The notes beneath the pieces were generated by a model, which was given only the letters and a program-made list of their open reading frames with translations, ran no database searches and was not told the origin of the DNA. A stretch of 55,153 nucleotides of DNA. Source: Iningainema tapete BLCC-T55. GTDB lineage: Bacteria > Cyanobacteriota > Cyanobacteriia > Cyanobacteriales > Nostocaceae. Where the stretch lies: positions 1-55,153 of the forward strand of contig NZ_JACXAE010000121.1 of the NCBI RefSeq assembly GCF_014698965.1. Direction: 5' to 3'. Shown here piece after piece: positions 32,867 to 42,283 of this stretch. A program made the position numbers and the translations under genes. How positions within the stretch are numbered: position 1 is the stretch's first letter; each line of letters opens with the position of its first letter.

Positions 32867-34792
32867 CTACTGATCGATTTCGGCTAATTCCATCCAGCGT
32901 TCGGTTGCTGTATCGATCGCTTGTTTGAGAGTTTCAACTTGTTCGTAAAGTTTTTGTACTTGGGAGTAATTGCCGGGGGGAACAGTTGTCAGAGCTTTCT
33001 CTGTTTCTACTTTCTCTGCTTCTAGTTGAGCAATTTTCCCTTCGAGTTGTGCAAACTCCCGCTTTTCCCAATTTGATAATCCGCGCCGCTTTTTGTTTTG
33101 TGTATCTGGAGACTTTGCTGGCAACGTCTCTACATTTTTTGGCTTTTCCTTGGGGCTGGCAGTTTGTTGCTTGTCTTCTTCTTCGGCTTTTTTGTAGTCG
33201 AGATAAACTGAGTAATTACCAGGATATTGGCGGATATTACCCTGTGCTTCAAAGGCAAAGATTGTTTCTGTTGTGCGGTCAAGGAAGTAGCGATCGTGAG
33301 AAACTACAATTACACATCCGGAAAAATCCTCTAAATATTCTTCTAGTACCGCCAAGGTTTGCACGTCTAAATCATTTGTCGGTTCATCTAAGATCAAAAC
33401 ATTCGGCGCACTCATCAACACGCGCAAGAGAAACAAGCGTCGTTTTTCGCCACCAGAAAGTTTATGAATCGGGGCATACTGCTGATTACCTGGAAACAAA
33501 AACCGCTCCAACATTTGTGAAGCCGTAATTGTTGTTCCGTCAGCAATTTTGACATTTTCCCCTTCTTCTTTAATGTAGTCAATCACGCGCTGATTTTCGT
33601 TCAACGCTGTGAGTAATTCCTCTGAATGTTGGTTGAAATAACCAATGTGAATTGTCGCACCAATTTCTACACTACCAGCATCTGGTTGAACACGCTCAGT
33701 GATGATATCTAATAAGGTGGATTTACCTGCTCCATTACCACCAATAATACCAATACGGTCTTCTGGACTAAATTCGTAAGTAAAATCTTTAATTAAGGTG
33801 CGTCCGTTGTAGGACTTTGATATATGATTAAGTTCTATAACTTTTTTGCCAATGCGACGACCGGGTGTGGCAATATCAACTTTACCCTGAGCTTGTTTAA
33901 ACTCAGTTTGCTGCATTTCCCCAATGCGATCAATTCTGGCTTTTTGCTTTGTACTTCTAGCTTTTGGTCCTTTTTTGAGCCATTCTAACTCGCGCCGTAG
34001 TACACCTTGGTGTTTTCGTTGAGTGCTAACAGCAGATTCTTCAGCGAGAGCTTTCTTTTCTAAGTAATAAGAATAGTTACCTGTGTAAGTGTAAATGTCG
34101 CCGCGATCAATTTCAATGATACGATTGGTAACGCGGTCTAAGAAGTAGCGATCGTGAGTAATGAGTAAGAGTGCGCCACGATAGCGATTCAAATAACTTT
34201 GCAACCACTCCACAGAAATTGCATCCAGATGGTTTGTCGGCTCATCCATCAACAACAAATCTGGTTCTAAAAGCAAAGCTGTAGCCAAAGCTATGCGCTT
34301 ACGATAACCACCAGACAAAGTGCCAACTAGAGCATTATAATCTGTAATTCCTAACTTGGAAAGAATTATTTTAGCATTAGTTTCTAATTCCCACGCACCA
34401 GTTGTATCCATCTGCCCCGTGATAGAAGACAAACGCGCCATCAACTGTTTATCTTCTGGTTTATGAACTAATTGAGCAGAAAGTTCTTCATACTCACGTA
34501 CCAAAGTCATTTGTTCGCCACTATCAGCAAAGACTTGCTCCAAAACAGTACGATTTTCATCTACATCTGGCTGCTGTGGTAAGTATATAACTTTTGCACC
34601 TGAATTGACTAAAATTTGACCGCTATCAGTAGGCTCTAGCCCAGCGATCATTTTTAATAATGTTGATTTACCGGAACCGTTAGTACCAATTAAACCAACT
34701 TTATCAGTAGCATCTAGGCTAAAGCTAGCATCTTTTAAAATTTCTTTGATCCCAAAATCTTTTTTAACAGATTGTAGTGTAATTAAACTCAT
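32867..34792 (-). CDS. ABC-F family ATPase (Uup/translation-associated type)
   Basis: A soluble protein with two ABC ATPase domains and no membrane segments, 641 residues. Domain 1: Walker A GTNGSGKSTLL, signature LSGGYRKRIALA and Walker B LLLMDEPTNHLD. A charged linker follows (EESAVSTQRKHQGVLRRELEWLKKGPKARSTK in part), as in ABC-F P-site tRNA interaction motif proteins. Domain 2: GGNGAGKSTLLDII, LSGGEKRRLFLLRVL, LILDEPTNDLD. The C-terminal coiled coil (about 560-640) resembles Uup. ABC-F proteins act on ribosomes to resolve stalling or confer antibiotic resistance, and Uup-like ones also affect DNA. It is probably a housekeeping member. Confidence 0.92.
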   Translation of the reverse strand: MSLITLQSVKKDFGIKEILKDASFSLDATDKVGLIGTNGSGKSTLLKMIAGLEPTDSGQILVNSGAKVIYLPQQPDVDENRTVLEQVFADSGEQMTLVREYEELSAQLVHKPEDKQLMARLSSITGQMDTTGAWELETNAKIILSKLGITDYNALVGTLSGGYRKRIALATALLLEPDLLLMDEPTNHLDAISVEWLQSYLNRYRGALLLITHDRYFLDRVTNRIIEIDRGDIYTYTGNYSYYLEKKALAEESAVSTQRKHQGVLRRELEWLKKGPKARSTKQKARIDRIGEMQQTEFKQAQGKVDIATPGRRIGKKVIELNHISKSYNGRTLIKDFTYEFSPEDRIGIIGGNGAGKSTLLDIITERVQPDAGSVEIGATIHIGYFNQHSEELLTALNENQRVIDYIKEEGENVKIADGTTITASQMLERFLFPGNQQYAPIHKLSGGEKRRLFLLRVLMSAPNVLILDEPTNDLDVQTLAVLEEYLEDFSGCVIVVSHDRYFLDRTTETIFAFEAQGNIRQYPGNYSVYLDYKKAEEEDKQQTASPKEKPKNVETLPAKSPDTQNKKRRGLSNWEKREFAQLEGKIAQLEAEKVETEKALTTVPPGNYSQVQKLYEQVETLKQAIDTATERWMELAEIDQ

Positions 34793-34863
34793 AATAATTT
34801 AGTTATTGAGCAAATGTCAGATTCTTGTAAAGACAGCTAATAGCTAATTGCTAATGGTAAACA

Positions 34864-34889
34864 AGCTATTAGCTATTAGCTATTAGCTA
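34864..34889 (+). repeat. Heptameric tandem repeat (AGCTATT)
   Basis: Three and a half AGCTATT units between the ABC-F and DUF1824 genes, with a degenerate AGCTAAT run just upstream (about 34835-34850). Confidence 0.8.
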
Positions 34890-34924
34890 CCTACATGAGT
34901 GCGCATTTTTGTCAACGCAACAGC

Positions 34925-35341
34925 TTAGACAAATAAATCTAAGGGTAAATGCCCATATAATTCGTTAATTCCACTTTGAGAGTAAGATTGGCAAGAAACT
35001 AGTACACCACGATGGTGTCCGAAATAGGAATCGATATAACACACGCCGTTTTTGCCGTTTAATTTGATATAAACAGGACCATCAATGTTTGGTAAATTGT
35101 TGGGAGGTTCATAGCCAAATGCTTGCGAATAGGTTTTCATCGCTAACATTCCTTCTTCTGCTGTATCTGCACAAATACCTAATATTTGGTAATCAGAAAG
35201 GCTGCATAGGAAAAGTAAAGCTTCTCTAATTGAAACTTTTTCTGATGGTTTAATCGGCGGAGCAACGTCTACACAGTTGAACTTAGTCAAAACTTTTTTT
35301 GCTTCTTGAACAGTTATATTACTCTGATTTTTTCTCGACAT
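34925..35341 (-). CDS. DUF1824 family protein
   Basis: 138 residues, found essentially in cyanobacteria and plastids. Segments SIREALLFLCSLSDYQILGICADTAEEG, FGYEPP, GPVYIKLNGKNGVCYIDSY and a final YGHLPLDLF match the DUF1824 pattern. It is soluble and has no catalytic motif that I can identify. It lies 67 bp downstream of the SPFH gene on the same strand, possibly in one transcript. Function is unknown. Confidence 0.8.
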   Translation of the reverse strand: MSRKNQSNITVQEAKKVLTKFNCVDVAPPIKPSEKVSIREALLFLCSLSDYQILGICADTAEEGMLAMKTYSQAFGYEPPNNLPNIDGPVYIKLNGKNGVCYIDSYFGHHRGVLVSCQSYSQSGINELYGHLPLDLFV

Positions 35342-35408
35342 AAATTTATTTATTATTCCTTTATGTTTACTGTGTTTCTAATTTGGATATACCCATTAAC
35401 AATTCTGC

Positions 35409-36251
35409 TTAATCTTGCATCTTACCTAAATTGAAAAGAAATGGAACACTACTATTAGATTCATTACCCATGACAAGAACTTTTGGCATCTGAGCGCCAC
35501 CACTCTTCCAAGCTTCAATTGCTTCTTTTTGTAGAACTAACTGTCCCCCTTGAGCTTTCAAAGTGTCAGCTAATAGTCTTTGAGCTTCCGCCTTACCTCT
35601 GGCACGATTAATATCTGCCTGTGCTTCTTGTTCAGCTTCTTGCGCCACATAAACAGCTCTTTGCGCTCTTTGTTCAGCAATTTGTTTTTCTTCCACTGCT
35701 CTAGCAAACTCTGGGGAAAAAGTTAAGTCTACCACACTGGTATCTAGTACTATTATTCCATATTTATCTAGGCGTTGACCTAATGCTGTATCAAAGTCTT
35801 CTTTCAATTCATTTCTCTTAGTTATAGCTTCCTCAACTGTTCTTCTCGCCGCTGCTATTTTAAATGATTCCTGCGTTTGAGGTGCAATGATTTTAGCAAC
35901 GATATTTTCTAAAGTTCCTTGTTTTCTTCTTACTTCAACAACCTTTGTAGGATCAAGACGAAAGTTAATAGCAAACCTAGCCGATAGGGTTTGTAAATCC
36001 TTAGTAGAACTTTCTGCTGGAACCTCAAATTTCTGTACAGTTAAATCATATACATCAATTACGGAAATAAAAGGTGGTTTAAGGTGTAACCCCTCTATTA
36101 AAGCTCCATCTTTGGCTTTTCCCAAGATACTAAGTACTCCTGCTTGTCCTGGATTAATAATAATAAAGGAGTTTATACTAAGGATAACAAGTATTGTTAC
36201 TAAAATACAGAAGAGTACATTTTGCCATGTCCCTAATTGCTGATTTTTCAC
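35409..36251 (-). CDS. SPFH/Band 7 (prohibitin-like) membrane protein
   Basis: 280 residues: an N-terminal transmembrane helix (VLFCILVTILVILSINSFIII, residues 12-32), a prohibitin-type SPFH domain (NPGQAGVLSILGKAKDGALIEGLHLKPP and FEVPAESSTKDLQTLSARFAINFRLDP), then a long Ala/Glu/Gln-rich coiled coil (EEKQIAEQRAQRAVYVAQEAEQEAQADINRARGKAEAQ) for ring assembly. Cyanobacterial prohibitin homologues form large membrane complexes and may influence FtsH proteases. It is likely anchored in the plasma or thylakoid membrane. Confidence 0.88.
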   Translation of the reverse strand: MKNQQLGTWQNVLFCILVTILVILSINSFIIINPGQAGVLSILGKAKDGALIEGLHLKPPFISVIDVYDLTVQKFEVPAESSTKDLQTLSARFAINFRLDPTKVVEVRRKQGTLENIVAKIIAPQTQESFKIAAARRTVEEAITKRNELKEDFDTALGQRLDKYGIIVLDTSVVDLTFSPEFARAVEEKQIAEQRAQRAVYVAQEAEQEAQADINRARGKAEAQRLLADTLKAQGGQLVLQKEAIEAWKSGGAQMPKVLVMGNESNSSVPFLFNLGKMQD

Positions 36252-36495
36252 CTTTATGTCTCCTGTTAAGAGTTGAAAAAGTTAAGTTCGCTCAACTTAA
36301 GTAATCGCGGTAACGAGTAGTAATATATTTTACATTAAGTTAATGTAATTGCTGTGTAGCTAGTGTTTATAAAGTATAAATTTTTCTGTCTCAGCTTTTG
36401 TTAGGTTTCTCAAAAAATCTTTTTTCAAACTCCGTACCTAGCCTAAAACACTTTATTGTGTGATAAAATTCGGTATCTAGCAACTGTAAAACACT

Positions 36496-38304
36496 GTGGC
36501 TACAGTACTAAAATCAGGTCGGGTATCTAGAGGGCGTAAGCCTTCTGTTCATCCCCTTCAGCGTCTACTAGACTACGGACATCAGTATCGTCAGCAAATA
36601 AGGCTAGCGACTGCTTGCACTATCCTCAACAAACTTTTCGACTTGGCACCACCAGGGTTAATTGGTATTGCAGTAGATGTAGTCGTAAAGCAGCAAGATT
36701 CTATCATTGCACAACTGGGAGTAAAAGATGTCTTTAGTCAATTTTTAATTCTTTCGGTTCTCACTGTCATCATTTGGATTCTCGAATCGGTGTTTGAATA
36801 TGCCTATGGTAGACTATGGCGCAATTTGGCACAAAACATTCAGCACGATTTACGTCTAGATGCTTACAAACATTTGCAAGAATTGGAATTAGCGTATTTT
36901 GAAGAACGCAGTACGGGCGGTTTGATGTCTATCCTGAGTGACGACATCAACCAATTGGAACGTTTTTTAGATGTGGGAGCTAATGATATTCTCCAAGTTG
37001 CTACAACTGTAGTCATTATTGGCGGTGCTTTCTTTCTTTTGGCTCCTAGTGTGGCTTGGATGGCAATGTCGCCCATACCCTTTATACTTTGGGGTTCGTT
37101 TGCTTATCAAGATTTGCTTGCCCCACGCTATGCTGATGTCAGAGAAAAGGTAGGTTTACTCAACTCTCGTCTGGCAAATAATTTAAGCGGCATTACTACG
37201 ATCAAAAGTTTTACATCAGAAGATTACGAGGTTTCACGTTTAGCACAAGAAAGTGAAGCCTATCGTCGTAGTAATGCTAAGGCAATTAAACTTTCTGCTG
37301 CATTCGTACCCCTAATTCGGATGTTGATTTTGATAGGTTTTACAGCATTACTATTGTATGGTGGTATGGCAGCAGTTAATGGCACAATGTCTGTAGGTAC
37401 TTACAGTGTGTTGGTGTTTTTAATCCAGCGGCTACTTTGGCCTTTAACTAGATTAGGCGAAACCTTCGACCAGTATCAACGGGCAATGGCTTCCACTAAT
37501 CGGGTAATGGATTTGTTGGATACTCCTATTACCATTCCTACGGGGGATGTTTCTTTGCCAGTAGATGAAGTAAAGGGAGAATTGGATTTAAAAAACATCA
37601 CTTTTGCTTATACAGATAGGCAACCAGCAATCAGAAATTTAACTTTACATATTCCGGCAGGTAAAACAATTGCCATTGTAGGTTCCACAGGCTCTGGGAA
37701 AAGCACTTTGGTGAAACTGTTATTACGATTTTACGAAGTGCAATCAGGAACTATTGCTCTTGATGGCATTAATATCGAGAAGTTAAATTTACGAGATTTA
37801 CGCCGCTGTATTGGTTTGGTAAGTCAGGATGTATTTTTGTTTCATGGTAGTGTAGCAGAGAATATCGCTTACGGCAATCCTCAGGCAGGGGATAAAGAAA
37901 TTATCAGGGCAGCTAAAATTGCTGAGGCAGACGATTTTATTATGCGACTGCCCCAAGGTTATGAGACAATTGTGGGTGAACGAGGACAAAAGTTATCTGG
38001 TGGGCAAAGACAACGGATTGCGATCGCTCGCGCTGTTTTGAAAAATCCTCCCATCCTCATTCTCGACGAAGCTACATCAGCTGTAGATAATGAGACAGAA
38101 GCCGCAATTCAAAAATCCCTCGAACGTATCACAGTAAATAGAACCACAATTGCGATCGCTCACCGCCTTTCTACCATCCGCAATGCTAGTTGTATTTATG
38201 TCATGGAATACGGAAAACTAGTCGAGTCAGGAACCCATGAAGAGTTGCTCAATCAAAACGGAATTTATGCCAGTTTGTGGCGTGTACAATCTGGTTTAAA
38301 ATAA
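36496..38304 (+). CDS. ABC exporter, fused permease/ATPase (type IV, MsbA-like)
   Basis: 602 residues, read from GTG 36496. The N-terminal membrane domain has about six hydrophobic segments (for example [20 protein letters not shown] and [24 protein letters not shown]), with the [17 protein letters not shown] coupling region. The C-terminal ATPase has Walker [13 protein letters not shown]-loop [10 protein letters not shown], signature [32 protein letters not shown] and H-loop [11 protein letters not shown]. It probably functions as a homodimer, or as a heterodimer with an unlinked partner, exporting a lipid or glycolipid. It is not tied to any neighbour by operon structure; a 29-bp palindrome lies just after the stop codon. 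Confidence 0.9.
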   Translation: MATVLKSGRVSRGRKPSVHPLQRLLDYGHQYRQQIRLATACTILNKLFDLAPPGLIGIAVDVVVKQQDSIIAQLGVKDVFSQFLILSVLTVIIWILESVFEYAYGRLWRNLAQNIQHDLRLDAYKHLQELELAYFEERSTGGLMSILSDDINQLERFLDVGANDILQVATTVVIIGGAFFLLAPSVAWMAMSPIPFILWGSFAYQDLLAPRYADVREKVGLLNSRLANNLSGITTIKSFTSEDYEVSRLAQESEAYRRSNAKAIKLSAAFVPLIRMLILIGFTALLLYGGMAAVNGTMSVGTYSVLVFLIQRLLWPLTRLGETFDQYQRAMASTNRVMDLLDTPITIPTGDVSLPVDEVKGELDLKNITFAYTDRQPAIRNLTLHIPAGKTIAIVGSTGSGKSTLVKLLLRFYEVQSGTIALDGINIEKLNLRDLRRCIGLVSQDVFLFHGSVAENIAYGNPQAGDKEIIRAAKIAEADDFIMRLPQGYETIVGERGQKLSGGQRQRIAIARAVLKNPPILILDEATSAVDNETEAAIQKSLERITVNRTTIAIAHRLSTIRNASCIYVMEYGKLVESGTHEELLNQNGIYASLWRVQSGLK

Positions 38305-38319
38305 AATTCACGTCCATCC

Positions 38320-38348
38320 GTAGAGACGTTCCGCCGGAACGTCTCTAC
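38320..38348. repeat. 29-bp inverted repeat (second copy)
   Basis: GTAGAGACGTTCCG, a central C, then CGGAACGTCTCTAC; the same element as 11259-11287 in inverse orientation. It lies 16 bp after the ABC exporter stop and might act as a terminator. Confidence 0.8.
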
Positions 38349-38369
38349 AATCCAAAATCTAAAATTACT

Positions 38370-38807
38370 ATGATGTTTGGTAATACCCAACCTGAAACAC
38401 CAGATAACCAGTGGCGGCGTCAGTTAGATCGATTTGTGCAAGCTCATCAGCAAGAATTAGCCGCGCTGTCATGGGGTTTGTGGCAAGAAAATGGTTCGGG
38501 CATGGGTGTTATTGGTATTGATTTACAACCAAAACCACATTTTGTGTATTGTCCCCAAGAGGCGATCAACAAGTTAAATAGTAGAGTCGAAAATAGACTT
38601 CAGGAAATTATCGGGCTTGTCAAGCATTATAAACCTGAAGTTGAAGTTCTGATGATCGGGATTGGTAAGGACCAAATAAAGTTAATTCATTTTGAATCTC
38701 AACCAGCACCACCTACTTGCTTTACCCAAGTTGGTAAGGATGTGGATACGTTATTAGAACAACTGGAACAAAGCCTGAGTGAGCAGTTGGAAACTTTAAG
38801 TAGTTAA
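38370..38807 (+). CDS. Small soluble protein, possibly CcmS-like beta-carboxysome chaperone
   Basis: About 145 residues from ATG 38370 (MMFGNTQPETPDNQWRRQLD). It is predicted soluble and alpha/beta, with QQELAALSWGLWQENG, IGIDLQPKPHFVYCPQEAIN, LQEIIGLVKHYKPEVEVLMI and LEQLEQSLSEQLE at the C-terminus. From memory this pattern resembles cyanobacterial proteins annotated as the carboxysome assembly chaperone CcmS, which binds the CcmK1 C-terminus, but I cannot run an alignment. If not CcmS, it is a conserved cyanobacterial hypothetical. The open frame upstream to 38277 is spurious because it overlaps the ABC gene. Context with ccmK3/ccmK4 and a candidate mcdAB within about 16 kb is suggestive. 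It converges on the triple DUF3574 gene; the two stop codons share TTAA. Confidence 0.5.
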   Translation: MMFGNTQPETPDNQWRRQLDRFVQAHQQELAALSWGLWQENGSGMGVIGIDLQPKPHFVYCPQEAINKLNSRVENRLQEIIGLVKHYKPEVEVLMIGIGKDQIKLIHFESQPAPPTCFTQVGKDVDTLLEQLEQSLSEQLETLSS

Positions 38808-39988
38808 ATTATGTGGATATCACTGAGGGTATTTGTTCCGCCAATACCAGAGATGGTATTAACTGGTAAAACATCAAAGAATACACCGACATTTTCATCA
38901 ATAACTTGCAGAACACCTGCTCCCAAGAATTGCTGCTGGTAGGTTGTCAGCACGTCGTTGATGGCGTCCTCGTTTGCCTGGGTGTCTTCCAAAATTAGGG
39001 TGACGACATTCGATCTCTCCCTGGTAATGTTATTAATCGCGTCTCGCGTCTGCCCAATAGTATCGAAAGCGGTTAGTCCAATGAAGCGAGGAGCAATCAC
39101 ATCATCAATAAATCCCAGGAACTTTTCATCAGAGACTTCCCCTCCAATAATGTTGCGTCCGAAGTACAAATCTGCTTGGATGAATTCTGGGATGAGATCA
39201 TTATCAATCAAATCTATCGCTGGACCAAAACTAACTTGGACACCTTCGTTGATCGTTTGCGCGGCAAATGCTCCCCCAAACAGTCCCTGGTAGGTTCTCA
39301 GCACGTTATTGATGGCGTTCTCGTTTATCTGGGTGTCTTCCAGAATTAGGGTAACGACATTGATCTGTTCCCTATTAATGTTATTGAACTCGTCTCGCCC
39401 CTGTCCTGTAGCATTGAAAGCGGTGAGTCCGCTGAACTGAGGAGTAACGACACCATCGAGAAACGCCTGGAACTGTACTTCAGAGACTTCCCCACCTCCA
39501 GGTATGTTACGTCCGAAGTACAAATCTGCCTGAATTAGTTGTGGGATGGGATCGTTGTCAATCAAATCTGTCACTGTATTAGGAGAAGTCGCTTTGAAGT
39601 TATCTTTGTTGACAACTCGTAGACTACCCGATTGCTGGAACTGTTCCTGGTAGGATGCCAGCACTTCGTTGACAGCAATTTCATTTTGCACAGTGTCTTC
39701 TAGAACCAGAGTAACGACATTGGATTGTTCCCCGATGATGTTATTTGTCTCGTCTTGGAAGCGCCCAATAGTATTGAAAGTGAATGAGCCTCGGAACCGA
39801 GGAGTAACGACATTATCGATAAACGCTTGGAACTGTTCTTCTGATACCTCTCCACCCACAGGTATGTTGCGTCCGAAGTACAAATCTTGCTGAATTACAG
39901 CAGGAGTCACAATCGGCGGGACGGTGATTGCGATCGCACTGTTGAGTTCGGGATTGACCGTGTAATTATCTGTAAGTGTCTGTGACAT
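38804..39988 (-). CDS. Triple DUF3574 repeat protein
   Basis: 394 residues with three tandem copies of a roughly 95-residue domain (about 33-127, 151-247 and 267-363). Each begins (I)QADLYFGRNI-GGEVS, continues FQAFIDNVVTPRF, then GQ-RDE-NNI, VVTLILEDTQ-NE-AIN and a closing Y(Q)-F segment. This matches DUF3574, usually a single-domain protein of about 120-150 residues, so the triplication is unusual. Repeats 2 and 3 look closest to each other. The protein is acidic and carries no signal peptide. The N-terminus MSQTLTDNYTVNPELN and the Gly-rich tail (TISGIGGTNTLSDIHII) differ from the repeats. Function is unknown. A good SD (GGAG) precedes the start. Confidence 0.8.
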   Translation of the reverse strand: MSQTLTDNYTVNPELNSAIAITVPPIVTPAVIQQDLYFGRNIPVGGEVSEEQFQAFIDNVVTPRFRGSFTFNTIGRFQDETNNIIGEQSNVVTLVLEDTVQNEIAVNEVLASYQEQFQQSGSLRVVNKDNFKATSPNTVTDLIDNDPIPQLIQADLYFGRNIPGGGEVSEVQFQAFLDGVVTPQFSGLTAFNATGQGRDEFNNINREQINVVTLILEDTQINENAINNVLRTYQGLFGGAFAAQTINEGVQVSFGPAIDLIDNDLIPEFIQADLYFGRNIIGGEVSDEKFLGFIDDVIAPRFIGLTAFDTIGQTRDAINNITRERSNVVTLILEDTQANEDAINDVLTTYQQQFLGAGVLQVIDENVGVFFDVLPVNTISGIGGTNTLSDIHII

Positions 39989-40164
39989 TATTATTCTCCT
40001 TGATTTTTACTCATTTACTTATGGGTAAAACCCCTCACGATTCTATAGGGAGTAAATTCATAAGTTTTATTAAGATTTAAAGAAGTAAAAGAGTTTTCTT
40101 CATTAATTCTTTAAAGGCGAAAGAAACATCAAGTGCAAGATAAAAAAGTAGATGTGCGCATCCA

Positions 40165-40197
40165 AGATCCCCGACTTCTTAAAGAAGTCGGGGATCT
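40165..40197. repeat. 33-bp perfect inverted repeat
   Basis: AGATCCCCGACTTCTT, one base, then AAGAAGTCGGGGATCT. The core recurs imperfectly inside the MITE-like element at 11328-11430. Confidence 0.75.
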
Positions 40198-40269
40198 GAT
40201 TTCTCACGCTTGTAGTTAAAATTAGAAAATACTGACCCATTGACAAGCGAACCATGACAACCATCAAGA

Positions 40270-40620
40270 TTGTTTCAGAAGCAGGCGCTCTCGCAAACAA
40301 CTTATCGGGCAATTTGCGGACTGCAACAGGCAATTGGTGCAACACCAGGTCAAGCTCTCGATATGCGAGAAAGTGAATTAGCAACACAAGGGCTTGCAGA
40401 AAATGGTGAAACAGTTATAACTATACAGCGGTTTCGTCCCGATAATTTTTTTAACGCCAACCAGCAATCAAAGCTACGGAAACTAATGGATCAGTTTCTC
40501 CACGCTAACGCTGTTGGCGACAAACTTACTCCAGCACAAAATGAGGAATTACAGCAATTAGTTGATGCTGAGTTGCAAGCTACGATAAAACGGGCAGAAG
40601 CTATTGTGAAGAGAAGCTAA
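40270..40620 (+). CDS. Hypothetical protein, N-terminus uncertain (possible frameshift)
   Basis: The frame read from TTG 40270 contains ALSQTTYRAICGLQQAIGAT, MRESELATQGLAENG, VITIQRFRPDNFFNANQQSK and a helical C-terminus. The first ATG in this frame is at 40363, so an 85-residue protein from there is one option. A better-looking start, ATG 40255 (MTTIKIVSEAGALANNLSGN), is in a different frame that ends at 40379 and reads as a plausible N-terminus. That suggests a +1/-1 shift between about 40300 and 40330 in an otherwise longer gene. I do not recognise the family. Confidence 0.5.
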   Translation: MFQKQALSQTTYRAICGLQQAIGATPGQALDMRESELATQGLAENGETVITIQRFRPDNFFNANQQSKLRKLMDQFLHANAVGDKLTPAQNEELQQLVDAELQATIKRAEAIVKRS

Positions 40621-40740
40621 AACAAAATTGAACTCTACAAGTCTCGGACGAGTAACAATGTGCATAAACTGTAATTTTTCATAGCAATTTACTACAATTT
40701 TGATAAATGTTACACAGTTAATTTTAGCAAATTGCCAGGT

Positions 40741-40795
40741 AGCGGCGGAGCCTCAAGGAATGCATTCCCAGCCTGAGGCTGGGAACGAGGCGAGA
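40741..40795. repeat. Palindromic dispersed repeat
   Basis: GCGGCGGAGCCTCAAGGAAT then GCATTCCCAGCCTGAGGCTG contain two nested hairpins (CCCAGCCTGAGGCTGGG). A diverged copy lies in frame inside the CHAT-STAND-WD40 gene at 23755-23801. Confidence 0.7.
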
Positions 40796-40800
40796 AGGTA

Positions 40801-42180
40801 TCAAACTAAGGCGGGAGTGTTGGCACGCTTTGTTAAAGGTTTAGCTACCATTCGCAAACTTCCTGGTGCTGCTAATGTAAGTCCACGACGAACAGGACGC
40901 ACGGGACGTTTATTGACGAGGGATACTTGATATTGGGAAAGAATTGTTGCTAACACCAGTTTCATTTCATATTGGGCAAACGCCAATCCAATACAGCGAC
41001 GATGCCCACCACCAAAGGGTAAGTATTCGTAGGGTGAAAATTGCCGTTCTAAAAAGCGTTCTGGTTTGAATTGCTTTGGCTGTGGGTAAACTTCTTCGCG
41101 ATGGTGCGCTAAGTAGATGTTGGGAGCAATTACTGTTCCCACTGGCAGTTTGTAGCCCATAATTTCTATTGGGGATTTTACTTCCCGTAAAAAAGCACTC
41201 ATGACAATTGGGTAGATTCGCAATGTTTCTTGGCAAACTGCTGTGAGGTAGGGTAATTTGGCAACAACACTTGGATCGGGATTTTCCCCAAGGCTGTTGA
41301 GTTCGGTTTGTAATTTTTCACGCACCTCTGGTAAGTAATCAACCCAGTAAAAAGCCCATGTTAGTGCTGAGGCGGTGGTTTCGTGTCCTGCTGTGAGCAA
41401 TGTCATCAACTCATCACGTAATTCTTGGTCGGTCATTGGTTGACCGTCTACATCACGGGCTGATATCATTAAACTGAGAATATCCTGCCTATTTTGGTTA
41501 GATTCTGCCCGTCGTTCTCGAATTAGAGCATAAATCAGTTCATCTATTTGTTGCAGGTTCCGCACTATCCGTCCCCAAGGACTCCATGCACCTAAATCTT
41601 TTTGTAAGAAGCTGAAAATGATCGCGGCGGACATTAAGGGAGAACCCATTAAGTCTAGTACTGAAGTTAGTAGTTGGCGGAGTTGTTGAAAGCGCTCGTC
41701 TTCATCTAACCCAAAAACTACTCGTAAGATAACGCGCAGGGTGATTTGTTGCATTGACGCACGGATATTGAAGGGTTTGCCTGTTTTCCACTCTCCGCTT
41801 ACTGCGGTGGCGGTTTCACAGATTGTCTCGCCGTAAGCTCTCATCCTGTCTCCATGAAAGGGAGGAGTTAAGAGTTGACGTTGACGCTGATGCCGATCGC
41901 CATCCAAAATAATGAGGGAGCGATCGCCAAGCAAAATTCGTAACGCTCGATTCCCACCCCCAGATGCTAACTGAGCCGAATCAGCATTAAAAATCTGTTG
42001 TAGTGCTTGGGGATGACTGAAGTGGATGAGAGGAGTATGGTTGCTGCTCCAGACAGTGAAGTTGTCACCATAAGCTTTGGCAAAATCTTCCACGTATTCT
42101 AGGGGTTGAAAGATAAACTTCAATCGCCTTAGAAGTATAGGTATTTGTGGACCATCAGGTAAACTGTTAGTTGCGGTCAT
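40801..42180 (-). CDS. Cytochrome P450 (CYP110-like)
   Basis: A haem monooxygenase of 459 residues. The I-helix oxygen-binding motif AGHETTASALTWAFYWVD, the ExxR (ETLRIYPIV) motif, PERF, and the haem-binding loop FGGGHRRCIGLAFAQYE with its Cys ligand are all clear. The opening LPDGPQIPILLRRLKFIFQPLEYVEDFAKAYGDNFTVW is typical of the CYP110 group, abundant in filamentous nitrogen-fixing cyanobacteria and reported to act on fatty acids and terpenes. It has no transmembrane anchor. Redox partners are not encoded in the window. It is divergent from the ParA gene. The physiological substrate is unknown. Confidence 0.9.
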   Translation of the reverse strand: MTATNSLPDGPQIPILLRRLKFIFQPLEYVEDFAKAYGDNFTVWSSNHTPLIHFSHPQALQQIFNADSAQLASGGGNRALRILLGDRSLIILDGDRHQRQRQLLTPPFHGDRMRAYGETICETATAVSGEWKTGKPFNIRASMQQITLRVILRVVFGLDEDERFQQLRQLLTSVLDLMGSPLMSAAIIFSFLQKDLGAWSPWGRIVRNLQQIDELIYALIRERRAESNQNRQDILSLMISARDVDGQPMTDQELRDELMTLLTAGHETTASALTWAFYWVDYLPEVREKLQTELNSLGENPDPSVVAKLPYLTAVCQETLRIYPIVMSAFLREVKSPIEIMGYKLPVGTVIAPNIYLAHHREEVYPQPKQFKPERFLERQFSPYEYLPFGGGHRRCIGLAFAQYEMKLVLATILSQYQVSLVNKRPVRPVRRGLTLAAPGSLRMVAKPLTKRANTPALV

Positions 42181-42283
42181 AAAAACTTATAGATTTAATC
42201 GGATAGATTCCATTGTGGCAAATGTAATTCATGTGCCATAAAGCGGTATATTCGTAATTAGGGCAGGATCACTTATCAAAGCA

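Noticed and set aside
40103-40387. 94-codon minus-strand open frame
   Set aside because: It overlaps a palindromic repeat and the better plus-strand frame, and shows no family features.
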